From an uncultured Eubacteriales bacterium (GTDB lineage: Bacteria; Bacillota; Clostridia; Monoglobales; Monoglobaceae), in assembly GCA_958352815.1 (NCBI GenBank), contig CATWQA010000028.1, positions 1-29,969 of the forward strand: 29,969 nt of DNA, given 5' to 3'. A program made the translations under genes and the position numbers. Within the stretch, counting starts at the first letter, position 1; each line of letters begins with the position of its first letter. Under the pieces are notes generated by a model, which had not been told where the DNA came from, ran no database searches, and was given only the letters and a program-made list of their open reading frames with translations. Below are positions 8,153-17,348 of the stretch, one piece after another.

Positions 8153-10111
8153 ATGGAAAAGGAATATTCTGAAATTATTGTATCGCACCAAAGGCTTAGT
8201 GAAATAAACCCCAATATGATAGGCCTGTTCTTTGAGGATTTGAGCAACAGTGCAGACGGCGGTCTGTATGCGGAGCTGGTAAAGAACCGCTCTTTCGGGC
8301 AGCTTATGCCCACTTTCGAGTATACCATAAACGAGGAGGGCAAGAGGAAGGAGCGGCTTGTCAGAGTGGAAAACGCGCCCGACTACGGTTGGAGTGTACT
8401 CTCGGGCAAGGCGGAATTTAAAACCGAGCCCCGAAACTGCGTGAGCCTTATAGGAGGCACAGGGGGAGCCACTGTTTCCAACAAGGGATACGATGGAATA
8501 TATGTTGAGCGGGGCAAGAGCTACCGCTGCTTAGTTTTGGCGGACTTAAAAGGGTATAGCGGAGAGATTGTCGTCTCAATCGGTGGGGACAGAAAAAATA
8601 TTGTTTCCCGCAGAGCCACAGATGAGGACGGTTTTTCCCGTCTTTCGGCGGTTTTGACCGCTTCCGAGACTGTAAAAGACGGGGAGCTGGTTATCTCCTT
8701 TCCCGAGCTTGGGGCTGAGGAGCAGGTTATTGTGGGCATGGTCTCTCTTATGCCGAAGGACGCTGTACTGGGAATTTTCCGCAGGGACATGGCGGAGGCA
8801 ATGAAGGAGATTAAGCCGGGATTTTTGCGGTTCCCAGGGGGCTGCGTGGTTGAGGGGTATAATCTTGACAACCGTTACCGCTGGAAGGACACGGTAGGCC
8901 CCATAGAGCACAGAAAGCAGAACTGGAACAGATGGGCGTTTAAGCAAAACGATTATAACCAGACCTTTGGTATTGGATTTTATGAATATTTTTTGCTTTG
9001 TGAATATTTGGAGTGCGAGCCGCTGCCTGTTCTGAATGCGGGTATGGCGTGCCAGTTTAACACCTGTGAGACAGTTCCTGTCTTTAAGGAGGACGGGGAG
9101 ACCTACACAGAGGAGTTTAGGGAGTACATAGATGACGCTCTTGACTTAATTGAATTTGCCAATGGCAGTGTTTCTACGTACTGGGGAGCCCTGAGAGCCG
9201 AGATGGGGCATTCGGAGCCCTTTAATCTGAAACTCCTCGGCGTCGGCAATGAGCAGTGGGTCAAGGACGGCAATATGTGGCATGAGAGATATGAAGCGTT
9301 TGAAAGTGCAATCCATGAAAAATATCCCCATATAGGGCTTATAAACTCGGCGGGCCCCGATGTGACCTCCGAGAGATATGTCGAGGCGTACGATTGGATA
9401 AGGGGGCGCATGGCGAAAAACAAGAATTTTACCTGTGCCGTGGATGAGCATAACTACAACACAAAGGAATGGCTTTTTGAAAATACCGACTTTTATAAGG
9501 AGCGGAGGGGCGATATTCCCGTGTACGTAGGTGAGTACGCTGCAAAGGCGTATACGGACGAGGAGGGAGTATGCCGTTTTAACGACATGATTTCCGCCTT
9601 GAGCGAGGGAGCTTATCTCATGGGAATGGAGCGCAGCGCAAACGTGGTGGAAATGGCGTCTTATGCGCCCTTGTTTTCCAAAGAGGAACCATACAGCCAC
9701 TGGAAACCAAACATGATTTGGTTTAACAAGTTCGGGCTCTGCAAGACCCCGAACTACTATGTGCAGAAGCTTTTCGGAAATAACATGGGCAGCCATGTCT
9801 TAAAATCAAGGGCGAGCTTTCTTATGGGCAAGCCCCTCCATTACAGCGCGTCCTTTGATGAAAGCAGCGGCGATATTATAGTAAAGGTTATAAATTCGGG
9901 CGCAAAAGAGGAAAGGCTCAAAATCTCTTATGAGGGTTTTGAGGTTCGGGACGGGGAGAAGCAGGTTCTGGCAGCCCCCTCGGCAGAGGAAAAAAACACC
10001 TTTGACAACCCGAATAATATAAGAGTAGCAGCAGAGCCTATGGAACGGGATAATATTTTTGAAGCACTGTTGCCCTATTCCCTGACGGTTTTCAGACTGC
10101 ATACGAAGTAA
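8153..10111 (+). CDS. GH51 alpha-L-arabinofuranosidase
   Basis: The 652-residue enzyme probably removes terminal alpha-L-arabinofuranosyl groups from arabinan or arabinoxylan fragments. It has the GH51 layout: an N-terminal beta-rich part (GLFFEDLSNSADGGLYAEL), a TIM barrel with FLRFPGGC, the acid/base Glu367 in VGNEQW, the nucleophile Glu461 in YVGEYAA, and a C-terminal beta domain. No signal peptide is visible, so it probably acts in the cytoplasm on imported oligosaccharides, as many GH51 enzymes do. AGGAG overlaps the tsaD stop 8 bp upstream, placing this catabolic gene in the housekeeping run. The two ABC genes that follow are of exporter type and lack a solute-binding protein, so they are not an obvious arabinoside importer. 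Confidence 0.92.
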   Translation: MEKEYSEIIVSHQRLSEINPNMIGLFFEDLSNSADGGLYAELVKNRSFGQLMPTFEYTINEEGKRKERLVRVENAPDYGWSVLSGKAEFKTEPRNCVSLIGGTGGATVSNKGYDGIYVERGKSYRCLVLADLKGYSGEIVVSIGGDRKNIVSRRATDEDGFSRLSAVLTASETVKDGELVISFPELGAEEQVIVGMVSLMPKDAVLGIFRRDMAEAMKEIKPGFLRFPGGCVVEGYNLDNRYRWKDTVGPIEHRKQNWNRWAFKQNDYNQTFGIGFYEYFLLCEYLECEPLPVLNAGMACQFNTCETVPVFKEDGETYTEEFREYIDDALDLIEFANGSVSTYWGALRAEMGHSEPFNLKLLGVGNEQWVKDGNMWHERYEAFESAIHEKYPHIGLINSAGPDVTSERYVEAYDWIRGRMAKNKNFTCAVDEHNYNTKEWLFENTDFYKERRGDIPVYVGEYAAKAYTDEEGVCRFNDMISALSEGAYLMGMERSANVVEMASYAPLFSKEEPYSHWKPNMIWFNKFGLCKTPNYYVQKLFGNNMGSHVLKSRASFLMGKPLHYSASFDESSGDIIVKVINSGAKEERLKISYEGFEVRDGEKQVLAAPSAEEKNTFDNPNNIRVAAEPMERDNIFEALLPYSLTVFRLHTK

Positions 10112-10130
10112 TATTTAATTGGTGTGAAAC

Positions 10131-11867
10131 ATGAAAAATACAGACAAACCTAAAAATTACAGATACATTTTTAAATATGCGAAAAGATATTTTATATGGG
10201 CTGTTGCCGCAGTTGCGGCAACGGTCTTGTTTTCGATTTTGGAAGTTGAGAAAGCCGACCTTTTAAGGCAGATTGTGGATTTGGCTCAAATGGGAAGCAT
10301 AGACGGCATTTTCGGCATGTTTATCAAGGCGGCCGTTGTCATTTTGCTTATTATGCTGTGCGTGTTCATAAGCGATTTTGCGGCGGGTCGGTTTTCGGCA
10401 GGGTTTATCCGTGACATAAAAAGCGACAGCGCCCGCAAGGTTGGGAAAATCCCTATGGACGCTATGACGGCGGAGCGAAGCGGAGAAATTCTGTCCAAAA
10501 TGAGCGCCGATGCCGACAGTGTTCAGGACTTTATGGAGCATGATTTTATAAACATTATGCAGTTCCCGTTTATGATTGTGTTTTATTCGGTGTTTATGCT
10601 CAGGCTGAATCCGCTGTTGTTCGGGGCGTGCTTTATTCTTGTGCCCGTTTTGGTGGTGCTGGGAATGAGCTTTGCTCTGCCCTTTAAGGAGGGCTCCCGA
10701 AAATATATGGCGTATCTGGGCAAGGTCAGCAATACAGTGGCGGACATGGCCGGAGGTATATCCATGGTAAAGTCCTATAATATGGAGGATAATCTGAACA
10801 CAAGATACGGCAGAGGAATAAAAAAGGCGACGGATATGGCGCTCAGCAACGACAGAATGCTGTACAAGGGTAGGATGTTTTTCAACCTTGCGCGGCACAT
10901 TCCCATATATGTGTGCCTGATTTTCGGCGGCTTTCTCTGCTTTAGAGGCAGCTTGACGTTGGGTGCTCTTGTGGCGTTTTTCACTCTGATTAACCAAATT
11001 TTGGGGCCGCTTGTGAGCTCATATCAGATGTTTTTCAGCGTGCGCGCCGCCTCAGCTTCGGCGGAGCGGCTGTTCTCCCTGCTTAATGAGCCGAGCGAAA
11101 GGGAGGGCGGCGTTAAGACGGCAGAACTCAGAGAGGACGTCCCCGCCATAGAGTTTAGAAACGTGTCCTTTGGTTATGAAAAGGGCAAGCCTGTTTTGCA
11201 GGATTTAAGCCTGAAAGTGTTTAAGGGAGAGCAGTTGGGCTTTGCAGGGCACAGCGGCTGCGGAAAGAGCACTATTCTCGGTCTATTATGCGGGTTTTAC
11301 AAGCCTGACGCAGGAAAGATATTGGTGGGCGGAACGGACATTGAGGAAAGAGAACTTGCCTCCCTCAGAAGTCTTATCTCATACGTTTCCCAGGAGGCGT
11401 ATCTGTTCCCCTTTTCGATTTATGACAACATTGCCATGGGTAAGCCGGGGGCGTCAAGGGAAGAGGTTTTTGCGGCGGCAAAGGCTGCCTGCGCCCACGA
11501 TTTTATCATGGAGACGGAGCACGGTTATGAGACAACCGTGGGAGAGCGGGGCTGCCGCTTGTCAGGCGGGCAGGTGCAGCGGATTTCAATTGCCAGAGCC
11601 ATTCTCAAAGATGCGCCTATACTTCTTCTGGACGAGGCGACCAGCGCCCTTGACGTAAAGGCGGAAGCGGAGGTTCAGCAGGCAATAGACAACCTGAGCC
11701 GAGGCAGAACCGTTCTGGTTGTGGCGCACAGGCTTTCCACAATCAAGGAAGCGGACAGGATTGCGGTTATTGACGGGGGAGCCGTTGCCGAGCTCGGCAG
11801 TCATGAGGAGCTGATGGAGCTGGGCGGAGTGTACTCGGCGTTAAATAGGGGAGGTGCTGAGGAATGA
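10131..11867 (+). CDS. ABC exporter subunit (TMD-NBD half-transporter), first of pair
   Basis: A type IV (MsbA/BmrA-like) ABC half-transporter of 578 residues. About six membrane spans fill the first 320 residues, followed by a nucleotide-binding domain. Walker A GHSGCGKS starts at Gly373; the signature LSGGQVQR, Walker B ILLLDEATSALD with its catalytic Glu, and the H-loop in VVAHRLST are all present. The last codons overlap the next ABC gene (ATGA, 4 bp), so the two are translated together and probably form a heterodimer. The substrate is unknown; drugs, lipids or peptides are typical of the family. No peptidase C39 domain is present. The ribosome binding site before the ATG (GGTGTG) is weak. 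Confidence 0.92.
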   Translation: MKNTDKPKNYRYIFKYAKRYFIWAVAAVAATVLFSILEVEKADLLRQIVDLAQMGSIDGIFGMFIKAAVVILLIMLCVFISDFAAGRFSAGFIRDIKSDSARKVGKIPMDAMTAERSGEILSKMSADADSVQDFMEHDFINIMQFPFMIVFYSVFMLRLNPLLFGACFILVPVLVVLGMSFALPFKEGSRKYMAYLGKVSNTVADMAGGISMVKSYNMEDNLNTRYGRGIKKATDMALSNDRMLYKGRMFFNLARHIPIYVCLIFGGFLCFRGSLTLGALVAFFTLINQILGPLVSSYQMFFSVRAASASAERLFSLLNEPSEREGGVKTAELREDVPAIEFRNVSFGYEKGKPVLQDLSLKVFKGEQLGFAGHSGCGKSTILGLLCGFYKPDAGKILVGGTDIEERELASLRSLISYVSQEAYLFPFSIYDNIAMGKPGASREEVFAAAKAACAHDFIMETEHGYETTVGERGCRLSGGQVQRISIARAILKDAPILLLDEATSALDVKAEAEVQQAIDNLSRGRTVLVVAHRLSTIKEADRIAVIDGGAVAELGSHEELMELGGVYSALNRGGAEE

Positions 11868-13585
11868 AGCTGCTTGACGGAATAAAAAGCAGCCTGTCAC
11901 TGATTGGCGGGCACAAGGCGATGTATTTTTCAACCATGGCGGCAGAGCAGATTTTGTCCTACGGCGGAAATATGCTGTTCGCCCTGATGAACAAGGGTGT
12001 TGTTAATTCGGTGACGGCTATGGATTTTGAGGGCTTTAAGGCAGCGGCAGTCGTTGGCGTAGCCGCCCTTGGGGTATACATGGTATCCGTTCTTGTATCG
12101 TACCTCAACATGAAGTCCATTCGCCTGATTATGTACGACATGAGAATAAGGCTGTTCAGGCACATGGAGTTACTGCCTGTGGAATATTTTGAGAAAAACC
12201 ACAGCGCCGACAGCATATACAGGCTGAACAGCAACGTGGAGAACATGAAACGGGCGTATACCAACTACTTCCCAAATGTTGTTTTTGCAATGGGCGGGGG
12301 CTTGGTGTACTGTATATTTATTCTCTTTCTGGATATAAGGCTGGGTCTTATATCTCTGGTGATTTGCAGTCTGTCCTTTTTGCTGAACATTGTGTTTGCG
12401 GAGCCTTTGCGAAAAATCGGCGGGAAAATTCAGCGGAGCAAGTCGGAGCTTTTAAGCCGCCTGTCGGACACTCTGGCAGGGTTCAGAATAATCAAGCTGT
12501 ACGACGTTGAAGGCTCTGTTGCGGACAGGTATGACAAGACAAACAACAGGGTAATGCGCCTGTGCATAAAGAGAGTTGCCCAAATGGGAGCTGTTGACAG
12601 CTTGGGACAGCTTCTGAATTTTTTAAATAACTTTGTGCTGATCGCAATCGGCGCGGTTATGGCGGCAAAGGGCGTTTGCGACTTCGGTTCGGTCTTTGCC
12701 ATTTTAAGCCTGCAGGGAAACCTGAGCAATATGCTAACCAGGTTCGGCGGCAATTGGGGTCAGATGCAGGAGTGCGTTGCTGCCTCTGAAATGATTAACG
12801 AGGTGTTTGCACAAGAGCGCGAAAGAGCAGGGGCGGAAAATACAGAGGATAGAGACGCAGGCTCCGACTATATTGAGTTTAAGGAAGTTTGCTTTTCATA
12901 CGACAGGGGCAAGGCTCTTGACGGATTAAGCCTTACCGTGGGCAAGGGTCAGGTTGCCGCCCTGGTAGGCCCCAGCGGCGGAGGAAAGAGCACGATCATC
13001 AGGCTTATTCCCGAGCTGTATCAAACAGAGACGGGCAGGATTTACGTAGACGGCAGAAGCATTAAGTCCTACACCCTAAAGGAGCTTAGGGATATGATCG
13101 GCTATGTTCCCCAGGACGCCTATCTCTTTGACGCGACCATAAGGGAGAACATAAGCTGCGCCAAGGTAGGCGCATCGGAGGAGGAAATTATTCGGGCGGC
13201 AAAGGCGGCAAACGCCCATGAATTTATTATGAACCTGCCAAATGGCTACGACACTATGACAGGCGAGCGGGGAGAAACCCTGTCGGGCGGACAGAGGCAG
13301 AGAATAGCCATAGCCAGAGCCTTCCTTAAAAATGCGCCCATACTTCTTCTTGATGAAGCAACCTCCGCCCTGGACAATGAAAACGAGCAGATTGTGCAGG
13401 CGAGCATTGAGGCTCTTATGGAGAACAGAACGGTCATAGTTGTTGCCCACAGACTGTCCACAATCGAGAATGCCGACCTTATATACGTTATAGAAAACGG
13501 CAGAGTGACCCAAAAGGGCAGCCACGAGAGCTTAAAGTCAGTTCCGGGAACCTATGCAAGCCTTGTAAAGCTGGCGAAGAGCTGA
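11864..13585 (+). CDS. ABC exporter subunit (TMD-NBD half-transporter), second of pair
   Basis: The partner of the preceding gene, 573 residues, with the same plan: about six membrane spans and then the ATPase domain. Walker A GPSGGGKS starts at Gly369; LSGGQRQR and ILLLDEATSALD are intact, and the H-loop is AHRLST. Both subunits keep a consensus catalytic Glu, so, unlike many heterodimeric exporters (BmrCD, TM287/288), neither site looks degenerate. The start codon lies inside the stop of the upstream gene, with AGGTG at 11851-11855 as ribosome binding site. It ends the first plus-strand run; no clear hairpin terminator follows before the adhE control region. Confidence 0.92.
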   Translation: MKLLDGIKSSLSLIGGHKAMYFSTMAAEQILSYGGNMLFALMNKGVVNSVTAMDFEGFKAAAVVGVAALGVYMVSVLVSYLNMKSIRLIMYDMRIRLFRHMELLPVEYFEKNHSADSIYRLNSNVENMKRAYTNYFPNVVFAMGGGLVYCIFILFLDIRLGLISLVICSLSFLLNIVFAEPLRKIGGKIQRSKSELLSRLSDTLAGFRIIKLYDVEGSVADRYDKTNNRVMRLCIKRVAQMGAVDSLGQLLNFLNNFVLIAIGAVMAAKGVCDFGSVFAILSLQGNLSNMLTRFGGNWGQMQECVAASEMINEVFAQERERAGAENTEDRDAGSDYIEFKEVCFSYDRGKALDGLSLTVGKGQVAALVGPSGGGKSTIIRLIPELYQTETGRIYVDGRSIKSYTLKELRDMIGYVPQDAYLFDATIRENISCAKVGASEEEIIRAAKAANAHEFIMNLPNGYDTMTGERGETLSGGQRQRIAIARAFLKNAPILLLDEATSALDNENEQIVQASIEALMENRTVIVVAHRLSTIENADLIYVIENGRVTQKGSHESLKSVPGTYASLVKLAKS

Positions 13586-13595
13586 TTTTAGGTGA

Positions 13596-13613
13596 TTGTT
13601 AAAACTTTAACAA
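13596..13613 (+). promoter_or_regulatory. Rex operator, distal site
   Basis: TTGTTAA-AACT-TTAACAA is an 18-bp site with perfect 7-bp inverted arms and a 4-base centre, matching the clostridial Rex consensus TTGTTAANNNNTTAACAA. It lies 71 bp upstream of the -35 box of adhE, counting start to start. Confidence 0.85.
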
Positions 13614-13666
13614 ATATATATTAATCAGGGTCTGATTTTTTGTAATATATTAACCCCCTAAATGGA

Positions 13667-13695
13667 TTGACAAATATTTAACAAACGTGTATAAT
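13667..13695 (+). promoter_or_regulatory. adhE promoter with overlapping Rex operator
   Basis: TTGACA (13667-13672) and TATAAT (13690-13695) are both perfect and exactly 17 bp apart. A second Rex-like site, TTGACAA-ATAT-TTAACAA (13667-13684), has one mismatch from a perfect inverted repeat and covers the -35 box and most of the spacer. Rex bound when NADH/NAD+ is low would block RNA polymerase; rising NADH would release it and allow ethanol formation. Confidence 0.88.
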
Positions 13696-13714
13696 GTTTA
13701 ACGTCATAAGGGTT

Positions 13715-13761
13715 TTGGTTTTTAATCCTGAAATTTAACGGGGATTATACATAAAAACCAA
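13715..13761 (+). promoter_or_regulatory. Hairpin in the adhE 5' leader
   Basis: TTGGTTTTT (13715-13723) pairs with AAAAACCAA (13753-13761), and AATCC (13724-13728) pairs with GGATT (13742-13746), leaving a 6-base bulge on the 3' side and a 13-base loop. It lies in the roughly 120-base leader between promoter and adhE. No T-run follows, so it is not a plain terminator; RNA stability or a protein site are possibilities. Confidence 0.45.
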
Positions 13762-13820
13762 GATAACTTAACAGATTATGAATATGATTTAATTATTATA
13801 TACTGAGAGGAGATTGACTT

Positions 13821-16415
13821 ATGGTAAGTACAGTTCAGGAACTTGAACAGGAAATCAAAAAGGTGAGAAAAGCGCAGCAGGAGTTTGCCAAGTTCTCCCA
13901 AAGTCAGGTTGACAAAATTTTTAAGGCAGCTGCCATAGCCGCAAACAAGCAGAGAATACCTCTTGCGAAAATGGCTGTCAGTGAGACCGGCATGGGTGTT
14001 GTTGAGGATAAGGTTATCAAGAACAACTATGCGGCAGAGCATATATACAATAAGTATAAAAACGTTAAGACCTGCGGCGTTATAGAGGAAAACACCGCTC
14101 TGGGAACAAAGAGGATTGCGGAGCCTATCGGCGTTATCGCAGCGGTTATTCCCACAACAAACCCCACTTCAACGGCGATTTTTAAGGTGCTTATTTCTCT
14201 TAAAACAAGAAACGGAATTATTATCAGCCCCCACCCCAGAGCTAAGGAATGTACGATTGAAGCAACACGTATAGTATATGAGGCGGCAGTTGCAGCAGGA
14301 GCCCCCGAGGGATTGGTATCCTGGATTGACGTGCCCTCTCTTGAGCTCACAAACACTCTGATGAAAGAGGCGGACACAATTCTGGCAACAGGCGGCCCCG
14401 GCATGGTTAAGGCGGCATATTCTTCAGGAAAGCCCGCTCTGGGTGTCGGTGCAGGAAACACTCCCGCCATTATTGACGACAGTGCGGATATTCTCCTTGC
14501 CGTAAGCTCGATTATTCACTCAAAGACCTTTGACAACGGTATGATTTGTGCGTCGGAGCAGTCGGTTATTATTCTTGACTCGGTGTATGACAAGGTTAAG
14601 CAGGAGTTTATCGACAGAGGCTGCTACGTGCTGAAGGACGATGAGATTGACAAGGTAAGAAAGACGATAATCATTAACGGCGCCCTCAACTCAAAGATTG
14701 TGGGACAGTCGGCGCACACAATTGCGCAGCTTTCGGGAGTTGAGGTTCCCGAGACAACCAAAATTCTTATCGGTGAGGTAGAGAGCGTTGACATCAGCGA
14801 GGAGTTTGCTCACGAGAAGCTGTCTCCCGTTCTGGCAATGTACAGAGCAAAGGATTTTGACGAAGCTATCGCAAAGGCGGAGCAGCTTATAGCCGACGGC
14901 GGTTACGGTCACACTTCAAGCGTGTACCTGAACACCGTTACAGAGCAGGAGAAGCTCAACAAGTTCCAGGCTGCAATGAAAACTTGCCGTATTTTGGTAA
15001 ACACTCCCTCGTCCCACGGCGGTATCGGCGACCTTTATAATTTTGACCTGGCTCCGTCTCTGACCTTGGGCTGCGGCTCATGGGGCGGAAACTCGGTGTC
15101 CGAGAACGTTGGTGTTAAGCACCTTATCAATATTAAGACTGTTGCTGAGAGGAGAGAGAATATGCTTTGGTTCAGAGCCCCCGAAAAGGTTTATTTCAAG
15201 AAAGGCTGTCTGCCCATTGCTCTTGCCGAGCTGGGTGAAATGGGCAAGAAAAAGGTGTTTATCGTAACCGATACCTTCCTGTATGAAAACGGCTATACAG
15301 AGCCCGTTACAAGAAAGCTTGAGGAAATGGGCATTAAGTACAGCGTATTTTCAGACGTTGCTCCCGACCCGACACTTGCATGCGCTCAGGAGGGTGCAAA
15401 GGCTATGACGGCGTTCGCTCCCGACTGCATTATCGCCATCGGCGGAGGAAGCGCAATGGACGCTGCAAAGATTATGTGGGTTCTCTACGAGCATCCGGAC
15501 GCTGACTTTATGGATATGGCAATGAGATTTATCGATATACGCAAGAGGGTTTACACCTTCCCCAAGATGGGTGAAAAGGCAATGTACGTGGCTGTCCCCA
15601 CCTCGGCAGGTACGGGCAGTGAGGTTACTCCCTTTGCCGTTATCACAGACGGAGAGACAGGCGTAAAGTATCCTCTGGCAGATTACGAGCTCATGCCCAA
15701 CATGGCTATTGTGGACGCAGACATGATGATGAACGCTCCAAAGGGTCTTACAAGTGCATCGGGTATTGACGCAGTGTCCCACGCTCTTGAAGCATATGCT
15801 TCGGTTATGGCAACGGATTACACAGACGGTCTTGCTCTGCGCAGCCTTAAAATGATATTTGAGTACCTTCCCAGAGCCTACGACAATGGCGCAAATGACC
15901 CTGTTGCCCGTGAGAAGATGGGTAATGCGGCAACAATGGCAGGTATGGCGTTTGCTAATGCGTTCCTGGGAGTTTGCCACTCAATGGCTCACAAGCTGGG
16001 TGCGTTCCACCACCTGCCCCACGGCGTTGCAAACGCGCTGATGCTTGAGGAGGTAATCAGATTTAACTCAAGCGAGGTTCCGGCGAAGATGGGAACATTC
16101 TCTCAGTATGATCACCCCCACACAATGGCAAGATATGCAGAGGTTGCGGACTATCTGAACCTGGGCGGCAAGACCGATGAGGAAAAGGTTGAAAACCTTA
16201 TTAAGGCGGTAAACGACCTGAAAGATAAGGTTGGAATAAAGAAGACGATTAAGGATTACGATATTGACGAAAAGGTATTCCTTGACACTCTGGACGATAT
16301 GGTTGAGCAGGCATTTGACGACCAGTGCACAGGCGCTAACCCCAGATACCCGCTGATGAGCGAGATTAAGGATATGTATATGAGAGCTTATTACGGCAAA
16401 GAAAATCTGGACTAA
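13821..16415 (+). CDS. adhE: Bifunctional acetaldehyde/alcohol dehydrogenase AdhE
   Basis: AdhE reduces acetyl-CoA to acetaldehyde and then ethanol, using two NADH. The 864-residue protein has an N-terminal CoA-acylating aldehyde dehydrogenase domain (about 1-440; catalytic Cys243 in MICAS) and a C-terminal iron alcohol dehydrogenase domain (about 455-864; GGGSAMDAAK cofactor motif, metal ligands Asp650, His654, His720 and His734, with the same spacing as in E. coli AdhE). The family assembles into cytoplasmic spirosomes. The start follows GAGAGGAG at about 13805-13812. A consensus promoter with two Rex sites controls it, matching its role in redox balance. A small kinase gene follows after 26 bp with no terminator between them. 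Confidence 0.98.
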   Translation: MVSTVQELEQEIKKVRKAQQEFAKFSQSQVDKIFKAAAIAANKQRIPLAKMAVSETGMGVVEDKVIKNNYAAEHIYNKYKNVKTCGVIEENTALGTKRIAEPIGVIAAVIPTTNPTSTAIFKVLISLKTRNGIIISPHPRAKECTIEATRIVYEAAVAAGAPEGLVSWIDVPSLELTNTLMKEADTILATGGPGMVKAAYSSGKPALGVGAGNTPAIIDDSADILLAVSSIIHSKTFDNGMICASEQSVIILDSVYDKVKQEFIDRGCYVLKDDEIDKVRKTIIINGALNSKIVGQSAHTIAQLSGVEVPETTKILIGEVESVDISEEFAHEKLSPVLAMYRAKDFDEAIAKAEQLIADGGYGHTSSVYLNTVTEQEKLNKFQAAMKTCRILVNTPSSHGGIGDLYNFDLAPSLTLGCGSWGGNSVSENVGVKHLINIKTVAERRENMLWFRAPEKVYFKKGCLPIALAELGEMGKKKVFIVTDTFLYENGYTEPVTRKLEEMGIKYSVFSDVAPDPTLACAQEGAKAMTAFAPDCIIAIGGGSAMDAAKIMWVLYEHPDADFMDMAMRFIDIRKRVYTFPKMGEKAMYVAVPTSAGTGSEVTPFAVITDGETGVKYPLADYELMPNMAIVDADMMMNAPKGLTSASGIDAVSHALEAYASVMATDYTDGLALRSLKMIFEYLPRAYDNGANDPVAREKMGNAATMAGMAFANAFLGVCHSMAHKLGAFHHLPHGVANALMLEEVIRFNSSEVPAKMGTFSQYDHPHTMARYAEVADYLNLGGKTDEEKVENLIKAVNDLKDKVGIKKTIKDYDIDEKVFLDTLDDMVEQAFDDQCTGANPRYPLMSEIKDMYMRAYYGKENLD

Positions 16416-16441
16416 TATTTAATGTGAAAGGAGCAAATAAA

Positions 16442-17191
16442 ATGAAGTACGAAAAAATTCTTGCGGAAAGACCGGATAAGGTTATATATAAAGACGGCGA
16501 CAATGTGCTCAAGGTTTTTAACTCGAACTACTCAAAGGCGGACATTCTCAACGAGGCGTTAAACCAGGCAAGAGTTGAGGAGACAGGGCTGAATATTCCC
16601 GCCCTCACCGAGGTTAAGAAGATAGACGACCAATGGGCAATTTCAACTAAGTATATCCCCGGCAAGACCCTGGCGCAGCTCATGGAGGAAAATCCCGACA
16701 AGATGGACGAATACCTTGAGATGTTTGTGGACTTGCAGATTGAGATGAACAAGGAGACTGTGCCCCTGCTTAACAAGCTCAAGGATAAGATGAACAGAAA
16801 AATCAGCGAGTCAAGCTTTGACGCCACAGTCAGATATGAGCTTCACACCAGACTGGAGAGTATGCCCAAGCATACTAAGCTGTGCCATGGCGACTTTAAC
16901 CCCAGTAATATTATAATCACGGAGGACGGCGCTCCCTATATTATTGACTGGTCTCACGCTACCCAGGGTAACGCCAGCGCAGACGTAGCGAGAACATATT
17001 TGCTGTTCTGCCTGTCGGGCAAGGAGGAGCTTGCAGATAAGTACCTGAACCTTTTCTGCAAGAAGAGCGACACCGCAAAGCAGTATGTTCAGAAGTGGAT
17101 GCCTATCGTTGCCGCTTCCCAGTCGGTAAAGGGAAAGCCCGAGGAGAGAGAGTTCCTCGAAAGATGGGTCAACGTTGTTGAATACGAATAA
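16442..17191 (+). CDS. Small APH/choline kinase-like phosphotransferase, substrate unknown
   Basis: A 249-residue protein of the aminoglycoside phosphotransferase/choline kinase fold. The catalytic loop HGDFNPSN is at 149-156 and the metal-binding IIDW has Asp169. The N-terminal lobe is short, as in small putative kinases of gut Firmicutes (TIGR02172-like by my recognition; not checked). AAAGGAG at 16427-16433 sets the ATG at 16442; an in-frame GTG at 16424 lies upstream of that site. It follows adhE by 26 bp and ends before a strong terminator, so it is probably the second gene of the Rex-controlled transcript. Antibiotic resistance is not implied: the context is fermentative, and a metabolite or cell-surface precursor is more likely. 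Confidence 0.8.
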   Translation: MKYEKILAERPDKVIYKDGDNVLKVFNSNYSKADILNEALNQARVEETGLNIPALTEVKKIDDQWAISTKYIPGKTLAQLMEENPDKMDEYLEMFVDLQIEMNKETVPLLNKLKDKMNRKISESSFDATVRYELHTRLESMPKHTKLCHGDFNPSNIIITEDGAPYIIDWSHATQGNASADVARTYLLFCLSGKEELADKYLNLFCKKSDTAKQYVQKWMPIVAASQSVKGKPEEREFLERWVNVVEYE

Positions 17192-17198
17192 GAAATAA

Positions 17199-17229
17199 GC
17201 GCGGAGGGAAATGCCCTCCGCGCATTTTT
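17199..17229 (+). terminator. Terminator of the adhE-kinase operon
   Basis: GCGCGGAGGG (17199-17208) pairs perfectly with CCCTCCGCGC (17214-17223) around a 5-base loop, followed by ATTTTT. On the minus strand the same hairpin is followed by a weaker TTATTT and may also stop the MATE operon about 120 bp after its end. Confidence 0.93.
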
Positions 17230-17348
17230 GCGATTATAACAGGACTTTTCGCCTATCAAATACCTAAATTTTATGTATTTCCCGCTTACCCGACCAACCT
17301 ATCAGGCAGCCTTGCGTAAGTTCGTTATGATATGTGCCCTTTCTAATT

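Noticed and set aside
16442..17191. Aminoglycoside resistance gene
   Set aside because: Only the general kinase fold is supported; the operon with adhE and the short N-lobe do not indicate antibiotic modification.
17224..17348. AAATAC/GTATTT inverted repeat between the terminator and the MATE gene
   Set aside because: Short arms in AT-rich DNA with no supporting context.
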